Under the pieces are notes generated by a model. That model had not been told where the DNA came from. It did no database searches and saw only the letters and a list, made by a program, of their open reading frames with translations. The position numbers and the translations under genes were made by a program. From the NCBI RefSeq assembly GCF_020686945.1, contig NZ_JAJEPR010000004.1:124001-188000 (forward strand): a DNA stretch of 64,000 nt. The letters are read 5' to 3'. Source of the stretch: Limivivens faecihominis. GTDB lineage: Bacteria > Bacillota > Clostridia > Lachnospirales > Lachnospiraceae. This document shows positions 16,509 to 25,229 of the stretch, piece after piece (the stretch's first letter is position 1; each line of letters starts with the position of its first letter).

Positions 16509-16727
16509 TTATTTTTTCTTTTTTAACCGTTCAAAAAGAGACTGTATCTCTTCTTTTCGTTCTGCTGTCTCAGTTGGTCTTAGGACGGCAATTCCATTTT
16601 CATAATCAAAAAGATCTCCATCCTTTGGCTGCTCCGGAAAAGCGGAGAGGGGGATGTTCTGCATAATCCTTCCTTCCATTTCACAGACAGCAAAGTTTTC
16701 TTCGATCCGGTCTACAGTTCCTTTCAT
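16509..16727 (-). CDS. DUF3006 domain protein
   Basis: A 72-residue protein beginning KGTVDRIEENFAVCEMEG with DYENGIAVLRPTE in the second half, matching the small beta-rich DUF3006 family. Family members often sit next to ComEC-like metallo-beta-lactamase genes, as here: it lies 16 nt after such a gene in the same direction. Function is unknown. Confidence 0.8.
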   Translation of the reverse strand: MKGTVDRIEENFAVCEMEGRIMQNIPLSAFPEQPKDGDLFDYENGIAVLRPTETAERKEEIQSLFERLKKKK

Positions 16728-16743
16728 AGAAATGCTCCTTTCA

Positions 16744-17841
16744 TTATTGCGGAGGATTGCATCTGCTGCAGGGAGTAAGTCCCCGGGCTTTTGCTTCGGA
16801 GAGCGTGACCTCGATATCTGATTTTTTCAGATACTGACAGCCTGCAGAGTGGTATTTTTCTCCAGTTTTGGTAATGTGAACGGTGACATCACTGCTGGAA
16901 GCCGAGTTATCCTGGCTGTACTGACCGTCGTCGCTGATGACAGCGGTGGAGCTGGAAGAGCTCTGGTTTTCAGAGGAAGAACCGGATGAGCCGCTGCCGA
17001 AAGCGGTGCTGAAGGAAATGCTGTTTCCATCGGTGGCTGCGACGATCGTTCCCAGAAGGTCTGTCCGGTAAACTTCGATGTTTCTGGCAGAGAGGGCATC
17101 CAGCGTCTCCTGATGAGGATGGCCATAATCATTTCCAGCTCCGCAGCTGATGACCGCGTACCTGGGACTGATGGCATCCAGAAGGGCACTGCTGGAGGAA
17201 GTCCGGGAACCGTGGTGGCCTACCTGATAAACATCCGCGCTGAGATCCAGGCCAGTGCCCAGCATGTCAGCTTCCGCATCTGCCTCGGCGTCACCGGTGA
17301 AGATGAAACTGGTGTTTCCATAGGTGATCTTGAGGGCGATGGACCAGTCGTTCAGGTTATCGCCATAATCGGAGACGGGACCCAGGATTGTGAAGGAAGC
17401 ATCGCCCAGAGAGTAGGTCTCGCCCACTTCCGGAACCGTGATGGAAAGCCCTTTCTCATCGATGGCTGTCAGCACATCTTGAAAAGTCCGGGTGTTGGCG
17501 GTTACATTGGGGAGCATCACGGTATCGACGGAGACCGCTTCAATGACGGAATCCATGGAACCGATGTGATCCTCATGAGGATGCGTGCCGATCATATAAT
17601 CCAGATGGGTAAGTCCTGCCTTATTCTGGATGTAATTGAGAATCGGCTCTTTGTCATCGTTTTTTCCGGCGTCGATGAGCATGGCGTGATCCCCGCAGGT
17701 GATCAGTGTAGAGTCTGCCTGACCCACATTCAGAAAATGAACCTTCATTCCGTCGTCCGCATAAGAGGTAAGGCCAAAGGCCATAAATAGGACGAAGAAG
17801 AAGGCAGAGAGGTGAGTCAGCCAGCGTCTGGTTGTGTTCAT
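16744..17841 (-). CDS. Secreted ComEC/Rec2-like metallo-beta-lactamase-fold hydrolase
   Basis: A 365-residue protein with an N-terminal signal peptide (RRWLTHLSAFFFVLFMAFGL, cleavage probably near SYA-DD). The metallo-hydrolase domain has VHFLNVGQADSTLI, the metal motif THPHEDHIGS, FTGDAEADAE and a late GHHGSRTSSS. A Ser-rich linker leads to a C-terminal module with a conserved His/Cys pattern (YHSAGCQYL then CSRCNPPQ), likely binding metal. It resembles the soluble hydrolase part of ComEC, which degrades the non-transforming DNA strand, but lacks the membrane channel. The start at 17841 is supported by AGGAGA; an upstream in-frame ATG at 17892 is unlikely. DUF3006 follows. Confidence 0.85.
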   Translation of the reverse strand: MNTTRRWLTHLSAFFFVLFMAFGLTSYADDGMKVHFLNVGQADSTLITCGDHAMLIDAGKNDDKEPILNYIQNKAGLTHLDYMIGTHPHEDHIGSMDSVIEAVSVDTVMLPNVTANTRTFQDVLTAIDEKGLSITVPEVGETYSLGDASFTILGPVSDYGDNLNDWSIALKITYGNTSFIFTGDAEADAEADMLGTGLDLSADVYQVGHHGSRTSSSSALLDAISPRYAVISCGAGNDYGHPHQETLDALSARNIEVYRTDLLGTIVAATDGNSISFSTAFGSGSSGSSSENQSSSSSTAVISDDGQYSQDNSASSSDVTVHITKTGEKYHSAGCQYLKKSDIEVTLSEAKARGLTPCSRCNPPQ

Positions 17842-17916
17842 AACTTTTCTCCTTTCGTTTTTTGAATCCAGTATACCATAAAGTGTCAGCATTTCCTATA
17901 AAAAATCAGATTTTAT

Positions 17917-17945
17917 TTGCTCTGCTGCCCTGATGCAGGTATAAT
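17917..17945 (+). promoter_or_regulatory. Promoter for the 17989-19.8 kb genes
   Basis: TTGCTC (17917-17922), 17-bp spacer, perfect TATAAT (17940-17945). On the opposite strand TATACT (17875-17870) is a likely -10 for the hydrolase gene, so this gap drives both directions. Confidence 0.65.
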
Positions 17946-17988
17946 GGAGATCAAGTAGGGAAAGAAAAATGCTTAAGGAGGTAGTCAT

Positions 17989-18294
17989 ATGAATCTTGCG
18001 GAAATGTTGGAAAAACTGAGAAAAGAAGCACTGGCAGATCCCGGTCTTCGCGAAAGACTTCTGGACACCAGAAAGGAAAAAGCCCCGTTAAGCGCCTTCT
18101 GCAGCCTTTGCCGGGAGCTGGGCTATCCGATCTATGAGATGGATCTCATCCAGGAAGGGGAGGAATTTTATGCCTCCATGCGCCGGAGCACTAACGGCGG
18201 CGGAGAAAATTCCCCGATGCTGGAAGGAGAGGATGATTTTTATGAACTTTTCTTTGCCAGTATTGCTTTTGAAAATCCCGGGCTTGACAGGTAA
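17989..18294 (+). CDS. Small acidic protein with a Nif11-like N-terminus
   Basis: A 101-residue soluble protein. Its first 50 residues (LAEMLEKLRKEALADPGLRE, then a short helix ending in ELGYPIYEMDL) have the helix-helix-turn layout of Nif11-type leader domains. A GGG run follows (STNGGGENSP), then an acidic aromatic tail with DDFYELFFASI. Nif11-like leaders occur in peptide natural-product precursors, but no modifying enzyme or exporter is nearby, so that role is not supported. AAGGAGG precedes the ATG. It lies 39 nt before the dus gene. Function unknown. Confidence 0.65.
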   Translation: MNLAEMLEKLRKEALADPGLRERLLDTRKEKAPLSAFCSLCRELGYPIYEMDLIQEGEEFYASMRRSTNGGGENSPMLEGEDDFYELFFASIAFENPGLDR

Positions 18295-18333
18295 AAGGGA
18301 TAAACTTACAATGAATGAGAGGATTTTCATGTT

Positions 18334-19290
18334 ATGAATTACTATTTTGCGCCGATGGAAGGCATCACAGGCCATATCTACCGCAGAGTCCATGGGGAGT
18401 GTTTTCGCTCGCCGGATAAATATTTTACGCCTTTCCTGGTTCCTGGGACGAAAAAGATCTTCCGGAACCGTGAAATCCAGGATATCCTGCCGGAAAATAA
18501 TCCGGGACTGACGGTAGTTCCCCAGATCCTCACAGGAAAAAGCGAGGACTTTATCCGTGGGGCCAGAGAACTTCAGAGATATGGTTTTCAGGAGATCAAT
18601 CTGAACTTAGGTTGCCCGTCGGGCACTGTGGTGGCAAAAGGCAAAGGTTCCGGCATGCTTGCTGATCCGGATCAGCTGGAAGCTTTTCTGGATGAAATTT
18701 TTTCTGCTCTGGATCTTAAGATCTCCGTCAAGACGAGAATCGGTTTGGAAGAACCTGAGGAGTTTTCAAGACTTCTTACGCTTTTCAACCGTTTTCCGCT
18801 GGTGGAGCTCATCGTGCATCCGAGACTCCGGAAAGATTTTTACAAGGGAAAACCGGACCTTGAGGCCTTTGCACTGGCAGTGCGGGAGAGCAAAAATCCC
18901 CTCTGTTACAACGGGGATCTCTTTTCAAAAGAAATGGTAAGACAGTTTACGGAGCAGTTTCCGTCTGTGGACAGACTGATGCTGGGCCGGGGGCTGGTGG
19001 CAAATCCCGCTCTTTTAAACGAGCTTTATGGAGAGCATGGGCTTTCAAAGGAAAGCTTTCTGCATTTCCATGACCGTCTGGTGGAAGAGTACCGGGGCGT
19101 AATGTCCGGTGACAAGGATGTGCTTTTTAAGATGAAGGAACTCTGGTTTTACATGAGTCATCTTTTTACCAGTCCGGAAACTTACATGAAAAAAATCAAA
19201 AAGGCCGGTTCCCTTGCCGTGTATGAAGAAATCGTTCACGCCCTTCTTCGCGAGCAGGAGATCGCGCCCAAAACGTTTTATACGTTTTAA
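18334..19290 (+). CDS. dus: tRNA-dihydrouridine synthase
   Basis: A 318-residue FMN-dependent TIM-barrel enzyme that reduces uridines in tRNA. The start YYFAPMEGITGHIYR is the flavin-binding first strand. Further motifs are EINLNLGCPSGTVVAKGKGSGML (read in parts; the catalytic cysteine is in the GCP triplet), SVKTRIGL and LMLGRGLVANPAL. Length and the MEGIT sequence are closest to the DusC-like clostridial branch; the exact tRNA position cannot be inferred. Confidence 0.9.
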   Translation: MNYYFAPMEGITGHIYRRVHGECFRSPDKYFTPFLVPGTKKIFRNREIQDILPENNPGLTVVPQILTGKSEDFIRGARELQRYGFQEINLNLGCPSGTVVAKGKGSGMLADPDQLEAFLDEIFSALDLKISVKTRIGLEEPEEFSRLLTLFNRFPLVELIVHPRLRKDFYKGKPDLEAFALAVRESKNPLCYNGDLFSKEMVRQFTEQFPSVDRLMLGRGLVANPALLNELYGEHGLSKESFLHFHDRLVEEYRGVMSGDKDVLFKMKELWFYMSHLFTSPETYMKKIKKAGSLAVYEEIVHALLREQEIAPKTFYTF

Positions 19291-19309
19291 CGATACCAGG
19301 AGGTGAAAA

Positions 19310-19807
19310 ATGAAAAACGGGCATCGCCCCATGAGGCGGCAGAAACGGGAAGTGACCTCCCCGGAGGAGCTTCGCCGGATTCTGGAAAAATGTCAGATTT
19401 TAAGGATCGGCGCCATGGATGAGGAAGGTATGTTCGTCGTCCCCGTCAACTATGGTTTTGAGTGGGAGGACGAACTGCTCCTTTATTTCCATTCGGCAAA
19501 GGAAGGCCGGAAAGCTGATGCCTTCCGCAAGGATCCAAATGTGGCCTTCGAGCTGGACTGTGGTTACGAGGTAATCACAGGCGACTACGCCTGCAGCTAT
19601 TCCGCAGCTTATGAGAGCATTATGGGAAACGGAACAGTTACCCTTTTGGAGACGCCGGAAAAAAAGGAACGGGCGCTGACCCTTCTTATGAAGCATGCGG
19701 CTCCCGGAGCAAACCTTGTTTTCCGGCCGGAAATGCTGGAAGCTGCCGCTGTCTATTGCCTCCGGGTATCGTCTCTTACAGGTAAAAGGCGGGAACGGAA
19801 ACAATAG
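19310..19807 (+). CDS. Pyridoxamine 5'-phosphate oxidase-like flavin-binding protein
   Basis: A 165-residue split-barrel protein. The start MRRQKREVTSPEELRRIL, then RIGAMDEEGMFVVPVNYGF and LYFHSAKEGRKADAFRKDP, match the flavin-nucleotide-binding NimA/PNPOx-like group. Members include nitroimidazole reductases and proteins of unknown activity. A good AGGAGGTG site precedes the ATG. It is 19 nt after dus and 14 nt before the next gene, so these form one operon. Confidence 0.85.
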   Translation: MKNGHRPMRRQKREVTSPEELRRILEKCQILRIGAMDEEGMFVVPVNYGFEWEDELLLYFHSAKEGRKADAFRKDPNVAFELDCGYEVITGDYACSYSAAYESIMGNGTVTLLETPEKKERALTLLMKHAAPGANLVFRPEMLEAAAVYCLRVSSLTGKRRERKQ

Positions 19808-19821
19808 AAAGGGAATCGTAT

Positions 19822-20364
19822 ATGGCAATTTATTTAGTGGATTTTGAAAACATCGGTTACAATGGACTGAAAGGCATCGAGAAGCTTCCCGAGGGAGATC
19901 AGGTACATCTTTTCTACAGCAGCAATGCAGACAAGCTGACCTTTGATATTCACCTCTGCATCAACGCTTCCAAAGCGCGGGTCTTCTATTATAAGGTAGA
20001 AACCGGAGCAAAAAATGCCCTGGATTTCCAGCTGGCGACTTATCTCGGTTCTCTCACGGCGGCAAATCCTGACGAGAACTACTTCATCGTCAGCAACGAC
20101 GACGGCTTCCACTATATCATCCAGTTCTGGAAACAGCGCAGCGTAGATATCCAGCAGATCTCCAACCTCCAGTTCCAGAGCATCGAGGAAAATCAGGTTC
20201 TGGATCTTCTCCCCGCCTCCTGCAAAGACGACGCGGACGAAGTCATGGCCTGCATCAACGAATTCAAATCCAAACAGGGTATTAACAACGCCCTGGTCAA
20301 ACAGTTCGGCAACAAAAAAGGCAGCGAGATCTACCGGGCTATCAAAGGGTTGTTGAAGAACTGA
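19822..20364 (+). CDS. PIN/NYN-like domain protein
   Basis: A 180-residue protein opening with IYLVDFENIGYNGLKGI, a NYN/PIN-type acidic nuclease motif. LDFQLATYLGSL and FIVSNDDGFHYII supply the other conserved aspartates. The last 50 residues are a helical tail (NNALVKQFGNKKGSEIYRAI) resembling a small RNA- or DNA-binding end. Proteins of this build are predicted metal-dependent RNases. The target is unknown. It converges on the patatin gene with only 5 bp between stops. Confidence 0.75.
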   Translation: MAIYLVDFENIGYNGLKGIEKLPEGDQVHLFYSSNADKLTFDIHLCINASKARVFYYKVETGAKNALDFQLATYLGSLTAANPDENYFIVSNDDGFHYIIQFWKQRSVDIQQISNLQFQSIEENQVLDLLPASCKDDADEVMACINEFKSKQGINNALVKQFGNKKGSEIYRAIKGLLKN

Positions 20365-20369
20365 ATTTT

Positions 20370-21224
20370 TTAAAAAAAGGAGGGCTGAAATTTCTTCACT
20401 TCCCTCAACCGTTTTTCCCCTTCTTTCCTTCCAATCTGATACACCCGTTCCAATTCCTCAGGGTGGCGTTCGACGGCGCCAATGTTGAGAGGAGCTTCGG
20501 GGCGGATGACCAGGAGGTTTCCAGAGCGTTCCTGTTCTCTGATGTAGGCGAGGGTCTCGTTGTAGCGCTCGTGGCGGTTCTCGAGGGCATGGATGAGAGC
20601 CGGATTTTTCCAGAGAAGGATCCGGAGGAGGGGGAGCAGCTGGTTGGGCTTTTTCACATAGCCTTCGGGCTGGGTGAGGATGACGACGTTCCGGTCATAG
20701 CCAATGCTCTCAAAGAAGCGCACCGGAATGGAATCAGCGGTGCCGCCGTCGGAGAGGGAATAGCTATCCAGCTTTACGAAGCGGGAGAGGGCCGGCATGG
20801 AGGCGGAAGCCCGCATCCACTGAATATCCTCGGCATCTCCTTTTAGGCAGTTGTGATAAACCGCTTTTCCGGTGTCCGCGTCCGTGCAGACCACATAGAA
20901 ATTCATGGGATTTTCCGCATAGGTTTTCACATCGAAGGGATCCAGCCGGTCGGGCAGCTCGTGATAACAGAACTGCTCTCCGTAAATATCGCCGGTCTTA
21001 AGAAGAGAGCGGAAGCTGACATAGCGGGGATCCTGACAGTAAGCTTTATTGTAGCGGATCACCCGCCCGATCTGCCGTGATTTATAATTACAGCCAAAGA
21101 CGGCACCAGCGGAGACGCCGATGGCCCCGTCAAAACTCACGCCTGCTTCCATTAACACATCGATCACCCCGGCGGTAAACATTCCCCGCATGGCTCCACC
21201 TTCCATAATCAGTCCGATTTTCAT
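20370..21224 (-). CDS. Patatin-like phospholipase
   Basis: A 284-residue cytosolic lipid acyl hydrolase of the bacterial patatin family (RssA/YjjU-like). The oxyanion loop is EGGAMRGMF, the nucleophile serine is in GVSAGA, and the dyad aspartate is in SDGGTADSIP. The promoter region contains a perfect 16-bp palindrome over the -35 box, suggesting repression by a dimeric regulator. Confidence 0.88.
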   Translation of the reverse strand: MKIGLIMEGGAMRGMFTAGVIDVLMEAGVSFDGAIGVSAGAVFGCNYKSRQIGRVIRYNKAYCQDPRYVSFRSLLKTGDIYGEQFCYHELPDRLDPFDVKTYAENPMNFYVVCTDADTGKAVYHNCLKGDAEDIQWMRASASMPALSRFVKLDSYSLSDGGTADSIPVRFFESIGYDRNVVILTQPEGYVKKPNQLLPLLRILLWKNPALIHALENRHERYNETLAYIREQERSGNLLVIRPEAPLNIGAVERHPEELERVYQIGRKEGEKRLREVKKFQPSFF

Positions 21225-21266
21225 CTTCCGTATCCACTCCTTGTCGTTAAAATTTTGTCTTCCATC

Positions 21267-21295
21267 AGTTTATCCTATCCCTGTTGAAATTTCAA
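21267..21295 (-). promoter_or_regulatory. Promoter of the patatin gene
   Basis: On the minus strand TTGAAA (21295-21290) is followed after 17 bp by TAAACT (21272-21267). The -35 hexamer lies inside the palindrome at 21282-21297. Confidence 0.55.
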
Positions 21296-21297
21296 CA
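21282..21297. promoter_or_regulatory. Perfect 16-bp palindrome, candidate operator
   Basis: TGTTGAAATTTCAACA reads the same on both strands with no mismatch and covers the -35 box of the patatin promoter. The binding regulator is not known. Confidence 0.6.
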
Positions 21298-21384
21298 TGA
21301 CAGATAAATTTCAGAACTTTTGTTTGTCTTATCAAAAAGAATATATACAATTAAGAAAAACCATATATTTTTCTGCAAATTATA

Positions 21385-21393
21385 TGTTATAAT
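21385..21393 (+). promoter_or_regulatory. Extended -10 promoter for the secreted-protein gene
   Basis: TGTTATAAT fits the TGnTATAAT extended -10 element. No good -35 is seen. It lies 60 bp upstream of the ATG at 21454. Confidence 0.5.
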
Positions 21394-21453
21394 CGCCGTA
21401 ACACTAACGGAATCGCAGACAAAACATTACGAACTTTGAGAGGAGGCATTTTT

Positions 21454-22161
21454 ATGAGGAAACGAAAACACTGGCTGTACGCAATGACTTTTCTGGGCGG
21501 CTGCCTGCTTCTGACACCGGGAAGTGGAAGCGTTCTGGCGGGCGAGCAGTTTTCCTACCAGCTCAATGACAATACGGCAGAGGCGAAAGAAACTCCTGTT
21601 TCCAGCTCGGCGGCTGCAAATACCGCACTTTCTGAGATGAACCTTATTTTTGATGTGACCTTCCCCATGACGGCAGAGGGAGAGACGGAAGCCAACCCGG
21701 AAATGAGGATCGAGACCAGCCTGGATGTCTTTGGAGAGGATGCATGGTGGGAAGGCTCCGTTTATTTGAACGATACCCTTTCTTACTGCTACCTCGTGGA
21801 TGCGTCCACCGGAAAAGTGATCAAACTTTCCGATCAGGTGACGGCACAGAAGCTGGTGGATATTGACATGTACGAAAAACAGTTCAGCCGCTGGGATCTC
21901 ATGGAGCTGACCAGTGAGGATTCCTGGCTGGAAGAACTCAAAAAATATAAAGACGGCACGCTCTTTTCCAGGGATGCACTTTTGGATAAGCTCACCATCG
22001 GAGAGATGAACAGCCATTATCTCCAGGTAGCTGTCACCGCCTATGATCCCATCGCCGATGTGGGACCGGACCGCTGGGTATTCTGGATGGATTACGAGAG
22101 CCGCCATCCGCTGGAAGCCTACCGGGCAGATCTGATTTCTATTGTAGGGCAGACCGGATAA
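21454..22161 (+). CDS. Secreted protein of unknown function
   Basis: A 235-residue protein with a signal peptide (RKRKHWLYAMTFLGGCLLLT) and probable cleavage after VLA-G near residue 32. The mature part is acidic and rich in short beta-strand patterns (LIFDVTFPMTAEGETEANPE, DAWWEGSVYLNDTLSYCYLV). This resembles DUF6612-like or LppX-like lipid-binding exported proteins, but I cannot assign a family. A cysteine in the signal region (GGCLLL) does not fit a lipobox well. AGAGGAGG supports the 21454 start. A terminator follows. Confidence 0.7.
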   Translation: MRKRKHWLYAMTFLGGCLLLTPGSGSVLAGEQFSYQLNDNTAEAKETPVSSSAAANTALSEMNLIFDVTFPMTAEGETEANPEMRIETSLDVFGEDAWWEGSVYLNDTLSYCYLVDASTGKVIKLSDQVTAQKLVDIDMYEKQFSRWDLMELTSEDSWLEELKKYKDGTLFSRDALLDKLTIGEMNSHYLQVAVTAYDPIADVGPDRWVFWMDYESRHPLEAYRADLISIVGQTG

Positions 22162-22166
22162 CATGC

Positions 22167-22189
22167 GGCAGTTCTGAACTGCCCCTTTT
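22167..22189 (+). terminator. Terminator after the secreted-protein gene
   Basis: GGCAGTT, loop CTG, AACTGCC, then CCTTTT. Confidence 0.65.
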
Positions 22190-22231
22190 CTACATATACT
22201 GGATAACAAAAGCCCGGAGGGTCGGCTGCCT

Positions 22232-22516
22232 ATGGGACGAAAAGGAAAAAAGCCCTTTGGCCGGGCGCTGACGGACGCGGCAGGGATCCCGCCGGAGCTG
22301 GTGTCTTCCCTGCCCCTTCTTTCCATGACCGGTCAGGAAGAGCTGTTCATTGAAAATTTCAAAGGAATTCTCCAGTACACGGATGCTGTTCTTTTACTCC
22401 AGACAAAAGCCTGCCTTTTGCGGATCGAAGGACAGCATCTTTTTCTTGTCTATTACACGAAGGATGCGCTGAAGCTTACAGGAACCATCACCAGCATCTG
22501 CTTTCTGACCAGCTGA
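22232..22516 (+). CDS. yqfC: YqfC-family sporulation protein
   Basis: A 94-residue protein with the YqfC features: a basic start, PPELVSSLPLLSMTGQEEL, and a beta-rich core with ENFKGILQYTD and IRIEG-like sequence (LLRIEGQHLFLVYY). Homologues are expressed in the mother cell under SigE control and often sit directly before yqfD and phoH, as here. Its exact role is not known. Confidence 0.88.
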   Translation: MGRKGKKPFGRALTDAAGIPPELVSSLPLLSMTGQEELFIENFKGILQYTDAVLLLQTKACLLRIEGQHLFLVYYTKDALKLTGTITSICFLTS

Positions 22517-22531
22517 CAGGAGGAATTTTTC

Positions 22532-23734
22532 ATGACGGAGAAAATCCAGCGCTTCATCAGGGGCTATGTGAGAATCCGGGTCCGGACAGTTTCCTACGAC
22601 CGCTTCTTAAACATCTGTGCCCTTCATGGTTTTTACATATGGGATCTCACCCCAAAAGAAAATGCCTACGAACTGAACATTTCCATAAAAGATTTCCGAA
22701 AGCTCAGGCCCCTGGCCCGAAAGACGGGAGCCCATATCCGCATTGTTAAAAAGCGCGGCCTTCCATTCTGGCTTTTCCGGAACCGGCACCGGAAAGCATT
22801 TGCAGTGGGTTTTCTCGGCGGGTCGACCCTTCTGTTTCTGTTTTCTTTTTTTATCTGGAATATTGAGATCAACGGCAACCGTTCCGCCTCCGCAGAGGTC
22901 ATTTACCGTTATCTCAAGGAGGAGAAGGCCACCTACGGAACTTTGAAAAATACCATCGACTGTAAGAAGCTTCAGTCCGACCTCCGGAAAAAATTTCCGG
23001 ATTTTCTCTGGGTTTCCGCCAAAATCAAGGGAACCAGCCTCCTCATCGATGTGAAGGAAAACGATATTGGGGATCTCACCCAGAAAGAGCTGCCGGAGAG
23101 CGATCTCATTGCCGGAAGCGGCGGTGTCATCGAAAGTATTGTGACCCGGAAAGGCGTGCCCCAGGTCCAGGTGGGGGATAGGGTGAAAAAAGGAGACCTC
23201 CTAGTGTCCTCCGAGATTCCGATTTTCAATGATGAGAAAGAAGTCACCGGCTATCAGTACTGCGGGGCGGATGCGGACATTTTCATCCGGACTGTCTATG
23301 AGTATCAGGATGAGTTTCCATTGATTTATGAGGAAAAAGTTTATACCGGCAAAGAAAAGAGCGGGCTTCTTCTTCAGATCGGGAGCCGGCTTTTTTCCTG
23401 GAGACCAAAGGAAGGGACCTACAAAACCTTCGATCTGGTGACGGAAGAGCGGCAGTTCGGCTTTTCCAGGTATTTCAAGCTGCCCTTTTTTTATGGCCGG
23501 ATGCGTATGCGGGAATACCGCCTGGTGAAGAAACGGTACAGCCCGGCGGAGGCCGCTGCCCGGATGCAGGAACAAATGGAAAAAAATATGGAAAAAATTC
23601 AGGAAAAAGGGGTTCAAATATTTGAAAATGATGTTAAAATAGAAACGGATGAGAAAAGCTGTTCCGCAAGGGGGCAGTTTACGCTCATTCAGAGAACCGG
23701 AAAACGAGTGGAAAGGACGAGAACAGATTCATGA
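22532..23734 (+). CDS. yqfD: Sporulation protein YqfD
   Basis: A 400-residue membrane-anchored protein of the YqfD family. The N-terminal cytosolic part (1-95) has GYVRIRVRTVSYDRFLN. One transmembrane helix (about 90-110, FLGGSTLLFLFSFFIW) is followed by an extracytoplasmic domain that contains a POTRA/FtsQ-like start and RKGVPQVQVGDRVKKGDLLV, a lipoyl/hybrid-like beta motif. It is expressed in the mother cell in spore formers. The ATG follows ACAGGAGGAA. The stop overlaps phoH by 4 nt. Confidence 0.9.
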   Translation: MTEKIQRFIRGYVRIRVRTVSYDRFLNICALHGFYIWDLTPKENAYELNISIKDFRKLRPLARKTGAHIRIVKKRGLPFWLFRNRHRKAFAVGFLGGSTLLFLFSFFIWNIEINGNRSASAEVIYRYLKEEKATYGTLKNTIDCKKLQSDLRKKFPDFLWVSAKIKGTSLLIDVKENDIGDLTQKELPESDLIAGSGGVIESIVTRKGVPQVQVGDRVKKGDLLVSSEIPIFNDEKEVTGYQYCGADADIFIRTVYEYQDEFPLIYEEKVYTGKEKSGLLLQIGSRLFSWRPKEGTYKTFDLVTEERQFGFSRYFKLPFFYGRMRMREYRLVKKRYSPAEAAARMQEQMEKNMEKIQEKGVQIFENDVKIETDEKSCSARGQFTLIQRTGKRVERTRTDS

Positions 23735-24717
23735 GCATCATTGAAGCGATTACAGAAATTCCGGCAGAGCACGAGAAAAACGTATTCGGTCAGTTTGACC
23801 AGCATATAAAAAAGATCGAACGCACCCTGAACGTGACCATGATCCTCCGGGACGGGACGCTCAAGATCATCGGAGATGCGGTCAATGTCTCCAAGGCGAA
23901 GGAGATCGTACAGGACCTGGTGAAACTCTCGATGAGAGGAAACACCATTGAGGAGCAGAACATCAATTACGCTCTGGCCCTCACCATGGAAAACACAGAC
24001 ACCGGCTCCATGGTGGAGATTGACAAGGACTGCATCTGCCACACGATCAACGGCAAGGTGATCAAACCCAAGACACTTGGACAGAAAGCCTATGTGGACG
24101 CCATCCGGAACAAGATGATCGTCTTCGGCATCGGCCCCGCCGGTACCGGAAAAACCTATCTTGCGATGGCGGTGGCGATTTCGGCCTTCAAAAACGGCGA
24201 GGTTGCCAGAATTATCCTCACAAGACCTGCCATTGAGGCGGGAGAAAAACTTGGTTTCCTGCCGGGAGACCTGCAGAGCAAGGTAGACCCGTATCTTCGC
24301 CCGCTGTACGATGCCCTCTATCAGATCATGGGGCCGGACAGCTTCGCGAAAAATATGGAGAAAGGTCTCATCGAGGTAGCGCCGCTGGCTTATATGAGAG
24401 GCCGTACGCTAGATAACGCCTTCATCATTCTTGACGAGGCCCAGAATACCACGCCCGCCCAGATGAAAATGTTTCTGACCCGTATCGGTTTCGGTTCCAA
24501 AGTCATCGTGACTGGCGATTCCACCCAGAAAGATCTGCCCAGCACCCAGAAATCCGGTCTGGAGATCGCAATGAAGGTATTAAAGAATGTGGAAGATATT
24601 TCCTTCTGCCACCTTACCAGCAAAGACGTCGTGCGTCACCCGCTGGTGCAGAAGATCGTCAATGCCTATGAGGAGTACGAGAAGAAAACTTCCGCACAGC
24701 AAAGGAGGCGCCAATGA
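23731..24717 (+). CDS. phoH: PhoH-family P-loop ATPase
   Basis: A 328-residue protein with an N-terminal KH-like region (1-110) and a superfamily I helicase-type ATPase core. Walker A is GPAGTGKTYLA and Walker B is FIILDEAQNTTP, followed by TGDSTQKDLP. The family is linked to RNA metabolism and is almost always next to ybeY, as here with a 4-nt overlap on each side (ATGA). The intervening HD-domain gene found in Bacillus (yqfF) is absent. Confidence 0.94.
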   Translation: MSIIEAITEIPAEHEKNVFGQFDQHIKKIERTLNVTMILRDGTLKIIGDAVNVSKAKEIVQDLVKLSMRGNTIEEQNINYALALTMENTDTGSMVEIDKDCICHTINGKVIKPKTLGQKAYVDAIRNKMIVFGIGPAGTGKTYLAMAVAISAFKNGEVARIILTRPAIEAGEKLGFLPGDLQSKVDPYLRPLYDALYQIMGPDSFAKNMEKGLIEVAPLAYMRGRTLDNAFIILDEAQNTTPAQMKMFLTRIGFGSKVIVTGDSTQKDLPSTQKSGLEIAMKVLKNVEDISFCHLTSKDVVRHPLVQKIVNAYEEYEKKTSAQQRRRQ

Positions 24718-25211
24718 GCGTTATTTACGAAGATGAATATGGAAAGGACTGGCCCTTTTCTCCGGAAGAGCTGGCCGGGAAAGTGATCGAGGCGAGCCTG
24801 GATCATGAGAATTGTCCCTATGAGGCCCAGGTAAATGTGCTTCTGACGGGAAACGAGGAGATCCACGGGATGAACCGGAATTTCCGGGGAATCGACCGGC
24901 CCACAGACGTACTTTCCTTCCCGCTTTTAAACTATGAGACTCCGTCTGATTTTTCCAGAGTGGAAGAGGAGGAAGCCGATTCCTTTGATCCGGAATCCGG
25001 CGAACTCATGCTGGGGGATATTGTTCTTTCAGGGGACAAGATCCTGGAGCAGGCAGAGGCTTATGGTCACTCGACGAAACGAGAATTTGCCTTTTTGGTG
25101 GCTCACAGTATGCTCCATCTCTGTGGGTACGACCATATGACAGAAGAGGAAGCAAAAGAAATGGAACGGCGGCAGGAGGAAATCCTTCAGAGCCTTTCCA
25201 TCACAAGATAA
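24714..25211 (+). CDS. ybeY: Endoribonuclease YbeY
   Basis: A 165-residue zinc endoribonuclease needed for 16S rRNA 3'-end maturation and ribosome quality control. The metal motif HSMLHLCGYDH (H-x3-H-x5-H) is intact, and RPTDVLSFPL is the other family motif. Its gene overlaps phoH. It has a slightly long acidic insertion (about residues 78-95, VEEEEADSFDPESGE). Confidence 0.95.
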   Translation: MSVIYEDEYGKDWPFSPEELAGKVIEASLDHENCPYEAQVNVLLTGNEEIHGMNRNFRGIDRPTDVLSFPLLNYETPSDFSRVEEEEADSFDPESGELMLGDIVLSGDKILEQAEAYGHSTKREFAFLVAHSMLHLCGYDHMTEEEAKEMERRQEEILQSLSITR

Positions 25212-25229
25212 CAGAGAGGGGATAAAACT

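Noticed and set aside
17989..18294. Bacteriocin or RiPP precursor
   Set aside because: Only a leader-like fold; no modifying enzyme, protease or exporter nearby, and the tail is not precursor-like.
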